A stretch of 64,000 nt of DNA from Anadara kagoshimensis (GCA_021292105.1 CM037870.1:47670508-47734507); one strand, 5' to 3'. Counted from the first letter of the stretch, positions 21,548 through 36,227 are shown. Notes: a model not told the origin generated them from the sequence alone. A program made the numbers and translations.

Positions 21548-21749
21548 AGTACAAGTCTGTGGAATATTTAACACTAGGCTGAAGAGTTAGTACAGAATGG
21601 ACAACTTATCTCGACCCCTTGTTGTCTAGAGCCCGACAGATTTCCGTCTGCATCTCTTTTAAGCAGCAGACTATCCATAGATCTCGACAACTCAGCTGCA
21701 TTTCATTTGCTATGTGATAAACTTTCGAGAGGTCTGTACTGTATTTTTT
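21548..21749. mobile_element. CAGTACAGACCTGTCG palindromic element copy
   Basis: Left end ACAGTACAAGTCTGTGG (diverged), right end AACTTTCGAGAGGTCTGTAC. Confidence 0.6.
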
Positions 21750-22068
21750 TCCTGTTTACCCGTTGAAAAAACCATCGCCAGTAGTCTCTGTGTTTATTGA
21801 TATCACATCCTTTGATATGTACACGGCTTATATATACTGTGTCAAGTACAAACTATAGCCGTAAATTTATTTTGTAGTAGTTTGCATCCGGTTTCCATTT
21901 CCCCATTTTAGTTTATTTTAGAATGGTTTACGCATGTGTTTCGTAAACAAAATGCCGGTATAGTTTTAGTCGGCTCAGGAAGACTAAGTTTCAGTCGTTA
22001 TACTAAGTACCTGTCAACTCATTTTAACGTGGAATTATTTTAAACATTTTTGAAAAAATACTCTCGTG

Positions 22069-22110
22069 CTGGCGACATCTCAATATAAGTGATATATTCT
22101 TGTCCGAGAT
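22069..22110 (+). mobile_element. SINE tail fragment
   Basis: GCTGGCGACATCTCAATATA then GTGATATATTCTTGTCC is the V-type tail alone. Confidence 0.5.
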
Positions 22111-22246
22111 GTAAAACCCTTTGTAATCCATCAAGCAGCTTCTAGAAACAGTTGCGAGAACAACGAAGCTCGCCTATTAAAACACGTAAGCATGTTTTAA
22201 CGTTGATCTTGAACGTCAATATAGCATAACCTTTTTTATACATCTA

Positions 22247-22478
22247 GGGGACTCAGTGGCCGAGCGATCTAAAGCTCGCTTAAGGATTACAGCGTCTCGT
22301 ACCATCTAGATTCGATTCCCACTAGAGACAGATCCTAGTGTGAGAAAGTTTACCAGTTTGCTTATCGAAAGTCCGCGGTTATGTCTGGGCACTCGGGTAT
22401 CTTCCACCATTTTTGAACTGAATGCCTCGGTATAAGTCAAACTATCTTGACTTGGGCGTAAAACGCCACTCAAAAAAT
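22247..22478 (+). mobile_element. SINE with Leu/Ser-tRNA-like head and V-type tail
   Basis: Head GACTCAGTGGCCGAGCGATC, B box AGATTCGATTCCC, body AGTGTGAGAAAGTTTACC, tail CTCGGTATAAGTCAAACTAT, CTTGACTTGGGCGTAAAAC. Different tRNA head from the 7483 SINE but the same tail. Confidence 0.7.
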
Positions 22479-23554
22479 TATAAAAACACTTACATCTGAA
22501 AGGGCAAATTACGATTTCGATTTTAACATGCCAGTTTTATCACTGAAAGCATATCACTAAATCAAGCCTCGCAAATCTATATAAATCTTTTCAACTTGGT
22601 TTTTAAGGCATTAATTAAATCATGATAAAAAACACAAGACAAATAAACAATATAACAGCCGAGTGACAACACATCAACATACATTTAATAACAGTTTACA
22701 TTTAATTTATATTTGCTGTCAAAATGCATGTATGTTTTCATATACATCAATGTTAACGTTTTTACATACATTGTAATCATAGTTATACAAAGGCAAAATT
22801 AAAGCAAATAACATGCATAAACTGTCTATTGTATTGCAACTTTTATTCTTTCTTAATTATTAGAAATTGCAACTTAACAATAACTGTTTAGAAGTTTCAG
22901 AATTAAACCATTTGACCTTTTTTTAACTGTCGTATACTGGTTCAGACAAAGTTGTCATTGACAACCTTAAGTTAAAAACAGCAGCATTTGTAAGAATACC
23001 ATCAGTCATAGTCCATGTTGTATGCCGTATATGCAAACACCAAAGGACAAAATGTTAGACTATTTCTAAACTTCAAGGAGATACATTTAATTTTTAAACG
23101 TGTTCGCACCTGTAAGGCTCGCTTTTTGGCAGCTGCTTCCTATTTGACAGCTATTCGACTACTTGTTACACATAACCCATTCGGCAACCAAAATTAGACT
23201 CGTTTTCGTTAGCCCATTGTTAAAGTTTCGACACACTGGCCATGTATATGCTTCGATGGCGGGAAACGCCTTGAAATGACACCAGTTGAAAACCTTCCCG
23301 GTTAAATTTAATCTGTTTGCCTGCATTGTAAATTTAATTACACCATCGGAAACTCAAAATCGTTGGGTTTGGTTATATTATTGCTTCAAATAAACAGGCA
23401 TTGTTGGAGTAATCTCCCTTTAACAGTTCATCATATATCAATGCAGAGTTTAATTTATTGCAGATCCAATTTGAAGCGCATTGAAACTTGTGTATTGCAT
23501 TATTAAAGTTAAATGTTTGTGTAATAGCACCAATAACTGGACAATATAGGATGT

Positions 23555-23611
23555 TCAGCTTGTTGTAGATCTAGAAGTAAGTAGGGCCTGTCGTGTTAAC
23601 TCTTCAAATGC
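23555..23611 (-). CDS. PH gene exon 8: C terminus and stop
   Basis: The acceptor TTATATTGCAG precedes AFEELTRQALLTSRSTTS and TGA. It follows exon 7 (VMAEIE) in frame. An AATAAA on this strand (23455-23460) lies about 95 nt after the stop. Confidence 0.8.
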   Translation of the reverse strand, partial: AFEELTRQALLTSRSTTS

Positions 23612-25216
23612 CTGCAATATAAAAAAACATAAGAATAAGAGGTGATATTAGTGTATTGCTCTTGTGTAACAATCAGTCTTTTTTTAGGGATTTAATGCGA
23701 AGCATACACATATACAATAACTTCATTGATATTATATAATCAATTAATAGTCAAAATTTTACCATACTAGTGTTTGCTTTAAGTAAAAAAGTTGTGTTTG
23801 AAATGCTCTTTTTATTGAATATAAACACAATTACATTTACCGGTTGAAGCTAAAGATTTTGTAATTTTGCTAATGAAAATCATTGGTTCATATAATAAAA
23901 CAATTATTGGCTTTTGATAAAGTTGTAATCAACCTCAAAAACAGGATATTCAATTCGCCCTCAGGCATCGGTGAATATCAAATTTTTGAGGTTGATAAAT
24001 CCTTATATCTACCACATCAAAAGTCAATAACTGTATAACACCATAGCAATTGGAGTGAAAAAATAAGAACTAGTTTTCCCGAATGTAGTATTGTACTCTG
24101 ACAGTGAAACAGGAAAATTGAATCCTAATTAGGTGCGGAATGCACCTCATGAAAGCCATAATTTGGAGAGACATGTTTTTCTTATAGTGGTTTTCTTATA
24201 GTGATCTGAGGCAGCATACAACATTATATCCTTTCGTTATAAATGTAATGCAATCTAAAAGAGAGAATTATATTGAAAATGTTATTCACATTACATTGTA
24301 TATATAGATTACAGTAGTTACCTCGATCTCCGCCATGACACTAGGATCTATTTCCCGTCTTGGTGAAGTAAAATTGGAACCATTTTCGTTTTTGCGTGAA
24401 ATTCTTCTTGGACTAGATTCATCATACTGATCAGCAAAGGACAAGTCTAATTTTAACTCATTGTTGTTAAGTTTGTCTTTTGTGAGATCCGTTAAACTGC
24501 CTGATTTACATTTATCACTGTCACTGTCTTGACCTCCATCAACAAGGTCATCACTAGGGAAACCACGTGACTCTGAGGTAGGTGATTCCAAATGTCCATT
24601 TAAAATTGGCAGTGAACCGTTTTCTTTTTTATGTCTGTTTTTGAACGATTTTGAGAATTTTTTCTGAGCTTTTTGAACACTGGATTTCAAATTTGAGCCG
24701 TTTTTGTTGCTATCTGAATCCTTTTTAGAGTCAATTATCCCGGATTCATAATTGTTTCTTTGTTCGAGGTCACTTGACGTTTTTCCCACAATATAATTAT
24801 GTGAACTTAAATCTTGATCAATCTTCTGAAGTTTATCAGTTAGTTCCTTTAACTGTCCTTCTAAATGTTCATTTTTACTTGCTGGTTGTTTCTTTTTTCC
24901 ACCAAAATTGAAGAATTTTTTATTTGATGTTTGTTGTGGCTGCATTTGCTTCTGTATAACGTCAACCTAGATAAATAAAATATTATTAAAAGTAAATTCT
25001 TCATAAACATACTAACAAATTAAAATAAATAACAAAAGAATAATCTTTTATACTGTAACAGTTTTACCTTCTACAACAGGTCCATCAGTATAAAATCTTA
25101 ACTTAAAGTATATAACAATGGAAAATGAAAAATACTACTTCAATGCATGTGCTGATTTTGAGTTTTTTAATATGCTGATTTTGATTTTCTTATAAATTAA
25201 TGCATTTAAAATTACC

Positions 25217-25257
<41 letters not shown>

Positions 25258-25422
25258 TTCTCTCTAGTTTAAATACCTTTATTTGTGCAGACATCCGCCG
25301 TTGACGTAATTTTGTGACATCACTTATTAATTTTTCGTCCGATTCTGGACTCCATGTTTGTAATAATCGGTCTGTTTCTGGTTGCTGTAGTTTGTTCTAT
25401 AAATATAAATTACAACAACTAG

Positions 25423-25466
<44 letters not shown>

Positions 25467-26548
25467 TCTATATAAGTACATGCACTTATAATTCTATATA
25501 TTTTGATTTGTTTGTAATTAGTTTTGGTAACCAAAGTTATGCTTTTATCATATTTAATCCAAACAACATGAACCTTGTCGATAACATTTTATAAACAGAG
25601 TTATCGCTCTTGGATCATGAAAATGTCAAATCGACCAAAAATGGACTGTTTCACACAATGTTTTGCGGCCCTTGTTTCTGTTGTAGTTTCATAGTCCTTT
25701 GCGATATTTCTGTTTTCTTTGATTCGATCAATGAGGTTTGCTAGTGTACTACGAGATACCCTTTAAAGTTTGTGGAACAAGAGCATAAGTTGAGGGTTAC
25801 TTGTAAACGCTGTTATGGTGAGAATTGGCGAAAAAAGATTGAAGGGGCATTGGTCACATGGTATGCATTCGAACCCCATTAAATTAAGATTATTTGCAAA
25901 ATAACTTTAACTATCAGAACTTTTATTAAAAAAGTTGCATAAATGGGGTTCGCAAGCATACCAAATGATCAATACTCCTTAACATTTGTGAGGAACGTTT
26001 TGGAAACTTCCCGGAGTAACATCATTTTACGGTAGAAAGTGAACTGAAGCGATTCCATCTCCAATGGAAATAAATGTCATTACATTTGATATAAGCTCCA
26101 TAATTTCTGATTACCGGTTAATTCACAAATTACAAGCACTAGCTAATGGTTAATGCAATACTATGATAATTACCTTTTGTCTTGAGGCTTGTTTGCGTTC
26201 TAGTTCATGTTTCTGTCTCAGCATTTCAGCCAATAACTTCTGTTTTACTGAGTTACATTTGTCTTGGTACGGTTCTACTGGTACATCTATAATAATAATC
26301 ATCATAATAATAATAATAATAATAATGATCATCATCATCATAATAACTAAATGAATAAATAAATATTTAATCTATCTACGAATAGTGAGGAAAAATAAAA
26401 TTTCACATTATATGGAAAATCTGGTAAATAACTGTTTTTGCAATGTAATATGGAGAAACAGTGGCATCATTGAAAAATGACATCATGATCCTTAAAACAT
26501 CTGCTTTACCTTGTTTGCAGTGACTAAATTTGTATTGGTATTTTCTAG

Positions 26549-26586
<38 letters not shown>

Positions 26587-27572
26587 CTACTTACCTGTAT
26601 TAAAGACTTCCTCGTCAGGTACACCATTAGCACACGGTAATTCACCCGTAGCTTTATCCAGTGTTTCTAACCAGTCAGACATTTCTTCACGACTATCTAC
26701 TGACAAATACGTTGATGCATACTCCTACAAAACAAGTACATGCTCTATAAATCACGGAGTAGATGATTTAAAAACTGCAACAAAGGTATCTGGGTGTTCT
26801 AATGATATGTACAGTACAGGCCTGTCGAAAGTTTGACTCGACGCTTACAAAAATGTACCGAATCGGTAGCTCAATTCTGCCTCTTGTTGGCTATATGTTG
26901 ACAGCAGCTGTAATATATCACTCGACGCTTACAAAAATGTACCGAATCGATAGCTCAATTCGGCCTCTCGTTGGCTATATGTCGACAGCAGCTGTGATAT
27001 ATCACTCGACAGCTTTTCGATCACTACCTATCCATACCTCGCCCACTCCGTAGCCGAGCCTCGACTCCTTTCCGTAAGCCCAGTGTTAAACTTTCGACAG
27101 ATCTGTACTGTCTTGACACTGATTAAGCCGGGATTGTATTCAACATGAAATGGTTCTTAACTTGTCTCTACGTTGTTATGTAACCATCTGCATACATGTC
27201 AACTTACATCAACCCATGGTAGAATATGAAAAACAACTTTTTTCTTTCCAAGTCAAAATCTATCTAATATACATATATATTATATATTTAATTAGGCATT
27301 ATCTCAGCAATGTTGTAAATTGGTCTGACATTCATTTCCCAAGCTGCAATTTGCAAGACTTATTTAACAGTAAGTTGCATAAATATAGAGAAAGAATGTT
27401 TTTTGTTGTGGCTAGATTGTATTTTTTATAATTATAGAAGAATGCTAAAAATGAACAAAATAAACATCCTACAAAAACTGAATACTTTTATAGTTCAACC
27501 TAATGTGTTGCCAAGTCTTAATGTAAACTTAAACGGACATCGTACATATGGAAGAGAATTAACCGAGCTGTT

Positions 27573-27618
<46 letters not shown>

Positions 27619-30605
27619 TGCTTCATCCATTGATTGATCTGGGGACATGGTTTAGCTCCATCACCATCTTCGTGGAGACACAACATACAATGTGGGTATA
27701 TATCTTGTGATCTTGTGTTTCCAAATGTTCTAAATACCTTAGTTCCAAAATGTTTAGATGGCTAGATGGCAACATTTGATTGTCACTGCAAAAAAGTGTC
27801 CCCCACCCCCATTAAAATACCGAAAATAAACTGGCGCATTTCTTATGATTGTTTTTTATTTGTACCCATTTTACACTGTTGGAATATCCAGAGAGGGCAG
27901 CATTGTGTATTATGTCCTAGTCAAAGATGTTTCACTTATATCGTGAATGACATTAAAAAATGATATGAAACTATGTTCTGAATATAACGTTCAGAAAATT
28001 GAAATATATAATATGATCTAAATTACACTTACCTCGTGCTGTAGTTGTAGAACAAATCTTTTCCCGCGAAATTTATCTATAAGACTTGTAAGTTTGTATC
28101 CGGTTATGTTGAGGATATCTGCAGTAACGTTATCATCTGGAGTTAAGTAGCAGAATAGCGTTCCTTCTTTCAAAACATACCAATATCTGGATAAAACAAT
28201 ATTTATACACGATTTTTACTAATGATAAACCACTACAGTTGTAAATTAACAAACACAGACACTTAAAAATAATAAACTAAGTACCGGTGTATAATTTGTC
28301 TGTCAAAAATATAAAAACGTAAAAACGATAAAACAAGACCCAGGTTCGTTTGCTTTTGCTGCAATAAAATCACTAATTTGTCCGAATAAACTAACAAAAC
28401 ATTGTTTTGTTTTGTTTTGTTTTGTTTTCAGAAAAGTGAGAAATTAAACATCATTTACAAATTATAACTTTAAAGCACTGCAACAGTACTATGCACAAAA
28501 GAAACATTCCTATTTATCACAAAGGGATTGCTCCAGAAATATTTTAAAACCAAATAATTGGTATGTTCACAACAAATGTCCAGGTGTTACAGGCGTCAAA
28601 TCGAAGTCAATATGGATTCTTGAGCACGGGTTTGGTCCAAAAAGTCATTAATAAACAAAAAAAAAAAATAATAAAATCCGATACCGATATGCAAAAACAG
28701 CTTCTTTATACTTTACACTGCGATACACTCGCCAGTACCACGACTTACTGATTTTTTTAGATATCAATACACAAGACTGTATTCTCCGGAGTCTCTTAGT
28801 GAACCAGACTCATCAAAATAAATTGCCAAACTGGGAAGGATTAAAACCATCCGCACGTGTAGCACATGTAAATATATAGATATCAAACGTCATGTTTCAT
28901 CTGACTACATCATTTCGACTAGTCATAAATCAAATGATTCAGTTAAGTGATAATGATATACCATTATAATAACACCTTCATTTTAACCAACATCATAAAC
29001 GTTTAACTTAACACAGCGAGAATTGTTTATACAGAAGTAAAGTAAAGATGCGAACTACCGATTAGTTATGTTTATATTTTAGTAATGTTCTATCTCTGGC
29101 CAGAGATATTGGAAAGCAATTTATTTGTTTTTGTCCCGTGTTTGATGCAATGATGTCTAGTTTGACGTGATTGCGATCGAGGGATTGTTTTGAAATGACT
29201 GAAATATGGTACACTTTTCAAATGTTTGGGATTCTAAAACAGTACGTCATGACCCCGTCGATACAGATTATTATGTTTTTAAGGAAACACATGTTGTTGT
29301 TGCTTGCGTTGTCTTTCTAAAACCTAGAAATTATGTCATAACTGTTATTTACTGTTTTAATCAATGTTCAACACTTTTCTTCTTCACAGTTTATCCAAAT
29401 AGTATGACCACTAACAAATTTAAAAGCTCAATTTCCGTTGGCCCTTTATGAGAGTTGTGGGACCCCTATATGTAGTAACTACCAAAATGTAGTACAAATG
29501 TAGTAACGGTCACAAATGTAATAAAATTGTGTCACATATGTAGTAACGAACCACAAATGTAGGAACGACCGCTACCACAAATATGTAGTAACAATTTTTG
29601 TTACCACAAATGTAGTAAATGAAAAACGCTATATGTAGTAACGAAAATTTCGAAATCTGAACGTTAGAAACCAACATTTAAGGTGCGTTCTAACCCGATA
29701 GAAGCGACTGTTGTTCCGATAGAAGTGACTTTTAACGCGTTAGAAGTGACTTTTAACTCGATAGAATGGAATTCTATCCCGATAGAAGTGGCTCTGATTC
29801 CGATATAAGTGACTTTATTAAATACCAAAGAAAAATATATGTATAAATTGTTAATTTTGCTGGTTTTTTCTATTTACTTGAAAACAATTAGTGTCACATA
29901 AAGCAGCACATTACAAAATGATTAGCATAACATGTAATAGTAATTCAGATATAAATGTAATAAATAAATAATAATAATAACTACTAGTATCTGATAATCC
30001 TTGTAAGGGTGTTACCCCTGTACCTATGTTATGTATTATGCGATGAGCGATAATGCCAATTGGCCTCTTATTTTCATTATACTTCGGTTTGTAAAGTACA
30101 TGTAAAATTCAGTTTTTAAATTTAAGTTTCTGGGTTTTCTGTATTTTTGCAGATTTTAGTAGGGTACATGTATTGATTATTATACTCCACGGCACTTAAG
30201 ATGTAGGAAGTATAATGCTGTTGGTCGGTCCCTCCGTCCGTCCATCAGTCAATTATAAGTTTTCCGCATTGTTTCCTAAACACTTTCAGATAGAGTTTTT
30301 GAATGGGAGTCAACCACAATGAGTTGCAGATCAAGTTAACGTTTTGTTTTACTACGAATCCGATCCTTTGCAATTGTCTTTGATAATTTTATTGAAATAC
30401 TAGTAACAGTTTTCTGCAGTTTTTCGTAATAGCTTGCACATATTGAACTGATTTGGCATATAGGTCTACCATAATGTGTTACAGATCAAGTTCACGTTTC
30501 ATTTTGCTTCGCTGAAATTTATGTTTTTACGATGACTACACTTGATTTGGTCCAATATGTGGGAGCAACCTCAAAAAGGTTTTTGTAATATTTGCTGATT
30601 TTTAT

Positions 30606-30647
<42 letters not shown>

Positions 30648-33600
30648 ACATTTACAATACTTCGTAAATATCGTTGTTGAAGTATATGAACTGCATTTTA
30701 TAAGATGTGTTAGTCTGTAAAATAGAACGTCTGTAATCATATATGGTGTATCTTGTTCTTTCGCCAAGCACTGGGCATTACGAATGAAAGTCACGGTTCT
30801 TTCGGATGGGAACTTAAAAACAAACGAGGTCCCGTGTCACGGTGGGCTTGGCACGCTAAAGAACCCTGCTGTATAATGCCATCAGTGCAACCCACGTGCA
30901 AAATTTCTGCACCTTCGCCTATAGCTGGCGACGTCTCGATATAAGTCAAATATTTTTGACTGGGACGTTAAACACCATTACTCAACTCTCAACTCTTGTA
31001 CCCTGCTTAGTGTTTTAGTGCACTTCTCACAGGCTAGTTGCGTACCCATTCCGCTAGAAACAGATCATAGTGTGGCACTTCTTTAAGGTTTTCTCTTTTG
31101 TCTGCGGTTTAAATTAAACGGAAGTGTTAAAACAAATCAGATTGTTTTATTTTGTTACTAAATTCTTAGCTTATTATTTTTAATTTGCATTGCTATGGGT
31201 GGGTGTCCAGTTGCCTGCTGAATATTGCAATTTGACCAACTAGATGAACAATGCACCTCCCCCCCCCCCCCCAAAAAAAAAAAAAAAAAAAAACAACCTG
31301 ACATAATAAGTAATTTGGCGTTTTCTAAGTTTTAAGTGATGGTGTTGTATTTTGTTTTTGTCTAGTTATGTACGCATTTACCCCCCCCCCATTTCATCCC
31401 ACCCACACGAAGTCATCTGATCACTCTGTATTAATTGAAGCACTACAAACTGTCTATTTTGATTTGTACAAAGGTTACACATTTTTAAGACTTTTGATAA
31501 AAATACAAATCTCATTGTCGATCCGACGTCATGTAATTTGCAGGAGTTAATTGAATGAATGTTCCACTTATATCAAGGCTTCACCAGCTATATGCAAAGT
31601 GGCAGAAAGTTTTACCCATGGAGTGCAATGGAATGCGCTAGGGTTCTTTAACGCATCACACCTGGTTTTTGGGGTCTTTTCCAAATTACCCTAATGGCTT
31701 TCATTTTAAATTACCATTTTTAAGTCTTGGTCAGACCCTGCCCGGGTTGCGAACCCACGAACCTTCCTGGAAGTGGAATAATAAACAAACCATAACAAAT
31801 AAATAGAACTGAAACCGTCAAAGATGAGGGTGTGACTAAAAAAAATTTCTTCGAAGCGGCGACTAATAAATGTACTGGGGACGTGAAATTCATCTCGGGA
31901 CTTCCTTGTAGTAGCCTTGTCAGAGGTGAAAATGACTGTTAACATGAACATGAACCGTGATATTCCACATCGTTATGAGTAGCTTAGAATTGAAAAATCG
32001 ACTTGCATTTGACTCTGGCTAAGCATGGTTGAAACCGAGGAATAATATGGGTTTGGGGTTTCATTCCTTAAATTACCCGACAGATATACCTTAAATTACC
32101 TGGCAGAGAAACCACAGTGCTTGTCATTAATTAACACTAGCCTAGATATTACCCATTTTGAAAAAAATATATTTTATCATTTTTTAAATTTTACTACATT
32201 TGTGGTAAAATTAATTTGTTACATTTGTGGTAAAATTTTGTTGCTACATTTGTGGTAAAATTTTGCTACATTTGTGACCAACATTTACTACATATGTGAC
32301 AAACCTTACTACATTTGTGGTTCGTTACTACATATGTGACACAATTTTATTACATTTGTGACCGTTACTACATTTGTGGTAGTTACTACATATAGGGGTC
32401 CCACAAGAGTGCTTAAATATTGCAACTTCGTCTATATACATGTATATTTTAATTCTACGCCTATAAACTAGTATGTTTTAATATTTTAATTCGTCAGTTG
32501 TAACATAATTTTTAAGTCATTTTTGATTAAAAAATTGACATTTACATATATTTAAAGCTTCGATTTGTATATATATATATAATATTAATATATATATGCC
32601 AGCCATCAATTATTATATAACATTGCTATATGGCTACAAGCCTGTATAATTTTTTATGCCAATAAAGACTATTATATTGAATTATACGAGTAGTGGGTGT
32701 AGCTAGCTAAACAGGTGCTTACCCTTCCGGATCACTCGGTCTCACTTCACGTGTTAACTTAGTTTGCCAGTTTCAAACTTTTTACTTTGCTTGGGATTTT
32801 GATTTGGACATGGATTGGTATGTTCGTTTTTTTAATATACAATGTACTTCTTACTAGTAAATAAATATTAACTTGCCTACTTGATCATAATCTCTTAAAC
32901 TAGATTGATTAACCAAGATTAAATTAGCTGAGTCAGCTGATAAAACGTTTAGTTTACGATGTGTTTATGATCAAGGATGAATTGGATGAAAAGCTTGTAT
33001 CATAGACGTAAGTACGAAAAACTGATTCAGCGGTCAGATGCACTATTTAACTGTTTACTTAGGATTAGGGATAAGCTGTATCAAAACATGTATTACATTA
33101 GGATGAGGTAAAACATGAAAAACTGACCCATGGCCAGATACACTATTTAAACTTGTGTCCTTAGGATTAAGGATGCGTTATACCAAAAATGGTATCAAGG
33201 GAAGAAGTGAAACAGGAAAAACTGACCCATGATCAGATACATTATCTAACAGTGTATATACGATTAAGGACGAGTTGTAGTCAAAAATGGTATCATTGGA
33301 AGAAGTAAAACACGTAAAACTGACCCAGTGATCAGAAACAATGTTTGATACCAGATTCTGTGATGAACTGTCATGTTTTAAATACCTATATATCTATAGC
33401 CTATCGAGTCCAAACAATTATCACTTGATTTTTGCATGCATTAAATATTGTGTATGGTCTATTTTTACTGAGAACTTATTTTATTTTCTGTTATCAATAT
33501 CGGATCTCTACTAAGATTAAATGTTTTTTTAAATTTGATTCAAGGTTTCTTATTTCTAGAATTGTTTTGTAAACACTTACGTAGAGCCTGGACCTCCATT

Positions 33601-36114
33601 TGACAAATGCAAAATGACAAAGGTCGACTCATTGTATAAGTCAAATACTAGTACGCAAAGAATACGTTCTAATAACATACCTGATCCATTGGCCACTGAA
33701 ACTCCTTCTTTCCATATAACCAGAAATGGTAATATTTTCAATATCTTTAGCGGCCAATTTTTTAACACATAATGGTTTATGTTTTTTCTTCATTGGTGTA
33801 GGCGATTGCTGATCAGGAGATTGCGGCGTCCCTTCAGCCATTGAGGTAGGTCTCACATTAAACGAATGGGATCGTCGAACGTCTTTTCCCTGGAAAATAT
33901 AAAGAAAAAACATTTTGACTATATGAATTGTGAACGAATAAGGCTACGTCACAGAAAAAATGATTAATTTATTAGTTCAAACGGAACGGGTGATTTCTGG
34001 TCAGTAATTACTTAGGATTGCACGCCGTTCGAAACTTTTCATGGTCAAACTAAATTGGGTCCCAACAAGGCCTACATAGACGTTCAAATTGTGGTTGGTT
34101 TCTTGTTATTACATTGTTCGTTTTGCTGTATTTTGGTCTTTATCACCCTTGTTGTTGCCAGCTACATGTACTTCAGCTCCCTGGCTTTTTCGAACAACAT
34201 GTACACTGTTGCAAATTGCAACTTCATTGAATTCAGCTCTCTGGCTGTTGCAAATTGCAACTTCCAAGAATTCAGCTTTCGATCTGGTTGTTGCCATCTA
34301 CATGCTCATAGAATTAGGTTCTCTGGTTGTTTCAAATTGCATCCTCATGAATTCAACTCTCTGGCTGTTGCCAATTGTATATAATATATATATAATTACA
34401 TGTGCATAGAATTAGGCTCTCTAGCTGCCATTTACAAGGAATTCAGCTCTTACTATCCAATCATAATCACATATAAAAATCCTTGCCATTGCAGTATGAA
34501 TGTTAAATGAACCATGTAGCGATTTTAAAAGCTGGCCGTGTAATGATTTATTGTAAAAAAGACATTTATAATGTATATATGTCAAGTTTACAAGATCTAA
34601 GTGACAGACCAAACACGGTAGTTAGTTCATACAACAATGACATCTATAAACAATATATATCCGATGATAAATGTCAAATATGAACTTAAAAGTACTCAAA
34701 ACAAACGCTCATCAAATTTAAACAAAATATACATGTACTATGATGTTACTCTCACATCATAATAAGACTTCCAAAAGGTCAAGGTATTCCGGTAAGTACA
34801 TTGACATCATTGTGGGAAAAAATACACGATAGGGCCTTCAAAAGTTGCATTAATACGAGAATTTTTGGCAATTATATATAGAATGTTTGGAGATATATAC
34901 AAATATAGACAAATGTATTACAAATATAAAAAGATATAAATAACAAAACATATTAAGTTAGAGATTGAGCTTACTTTTTGTCATCCTTTTGGGACTTTGT
35001 AAGCTTTAACTTTAATTGTTTGTTCTTTCTGTAAGCTTTAATTTTAATTGTTTGTTCTTTCAAAGTTACATATTGATTATGAGGTCATAATTTTGAAATA
35101 AGTTAAAACTCCAAACATTCGAGAGAAATAATTGTGCTTTTGGCACCAAACATTCTGATATTCTTATAATACAAATTTTAGGTATACTTAAAACGATTAT
35201 CTTATGTACAGAAGAATTAATTTTAGCATAAGAACAGTAAAACAAATTAGTTGTGTGTATATGAAGTAAAACATAAAAACCTCATTCTGATTTTCAAACA
35301 AATCATTGTGCCTTATTGCTGCCAATGATATTCACCGATGTATGTTTGGTCATTGCAAACTGGAATATAATGGAACAAAATAAAATCCACGTGTATCTTA
35401 AGCAATTGCAAATCCGTCACTATTGATATTGTGCAAATACGTTGACCAGGTTTCGTAGTAGAATCAAACAAAGTCTTTGGAACGAACGATGAACAACAGA
35501 CAACGACAATCTAAAACAACATTATGTGGTTTTTACTTTTATCAAAACCATTAGCGATAAGAATAAAATGTTTAACCGTATAATCACTAGTACATTGGAA
35601 AAAACACCAATTCATCTTTCCCGAAATAACTTAATGTAACCTACCTTCTATACAGAGAACCAACTGATTAGGTGTCAGGATTTTCCTGGGTGTTTTCGAT
35701 CTAAACTTTATCTGACAAGAATAACATAACAGGTTTTCAACTTCTATATATCTAAGTTTGTATATGAACCTCCAATTTAACATGGGTCTCAAACCTCAAC
35801 TGAACCAAAAAGATGGTTTCAAAACATATGTAAAACAGGGTCTTTTGTGTTTTTGTAAGGGTAAAAAATTATCAATAAAACCCACGCGTCAAAAAGAGAG
35901 GGGTCTACATCTGGCGATGATAAAATTGTTAACGGATTATAAAATAAACATATCAGGTTTTTAAATGTGAATCTAAACAAGTTGTTAGTGTTTAAATAAC
36001 GTAATACTAAAATGTCATTAAAATGCATTAAACCTACAACACACTTAAGACTGGAATTTATCACAGAGTAGGTGGTGATTTATATCAACGTCAAATAGCT
36101 TTAATTAAAACACA

Positions 36115-36150
<36 letters not shown>

Positions 36151-36183
36151 TAAAACAAGTGTATATGGTTATCAATTTCAGGA

Positions 36184-36227
<44 letters not shown>

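Larger units (their letters stand above)
20279..23554. other. Intergenic stretch between ALP and PH genes
   Basis: No exon seen on either strand. It should hold the ALP promoter (just above 20278) and the PH gene's 3' UTR (just below 23555), but no clear core promoter motif stands out. The rest is the repeats listed separately. Confidence 0.5.
29456..32404. mobile_element. 2.9-kb DNA element with ~200-bp TIRs, in PH intron 2
   Basis: Left arm 29456-29662 (TGTGGGACCCCTATATG start) and right arm 32190-32404 (ends GTCCCACA) are inverted copies made of ATGTAGTAAC/GTTACTACAT units. AGAGT lies directly outside both ends, a likely 5-bp target duplication. The interior holds a GATAGAAGTGACTTTTAA tandem repeat, a GTCCGTCC repeat, a (TC)n tract and two SINEs in opposite orientation. 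No transposase frame. Superfamily not assigned. Confidence 0.7.

Noticed and set aside
1-29662. A 29.6-kb composite transposon bounded by the two inverted TTACTACATTTGTGG ends
   Set aside because: Their conserved tips point inwards relative to such a unit, and the copy at 29456 pairs properly with the one at 32404 with a shared AGAGT flank.
34055-34409. Overlapping ~105-codon open frames
   Set aside because: They arise from a ~50-bp tandem repeat read in several frames at once; no family match.
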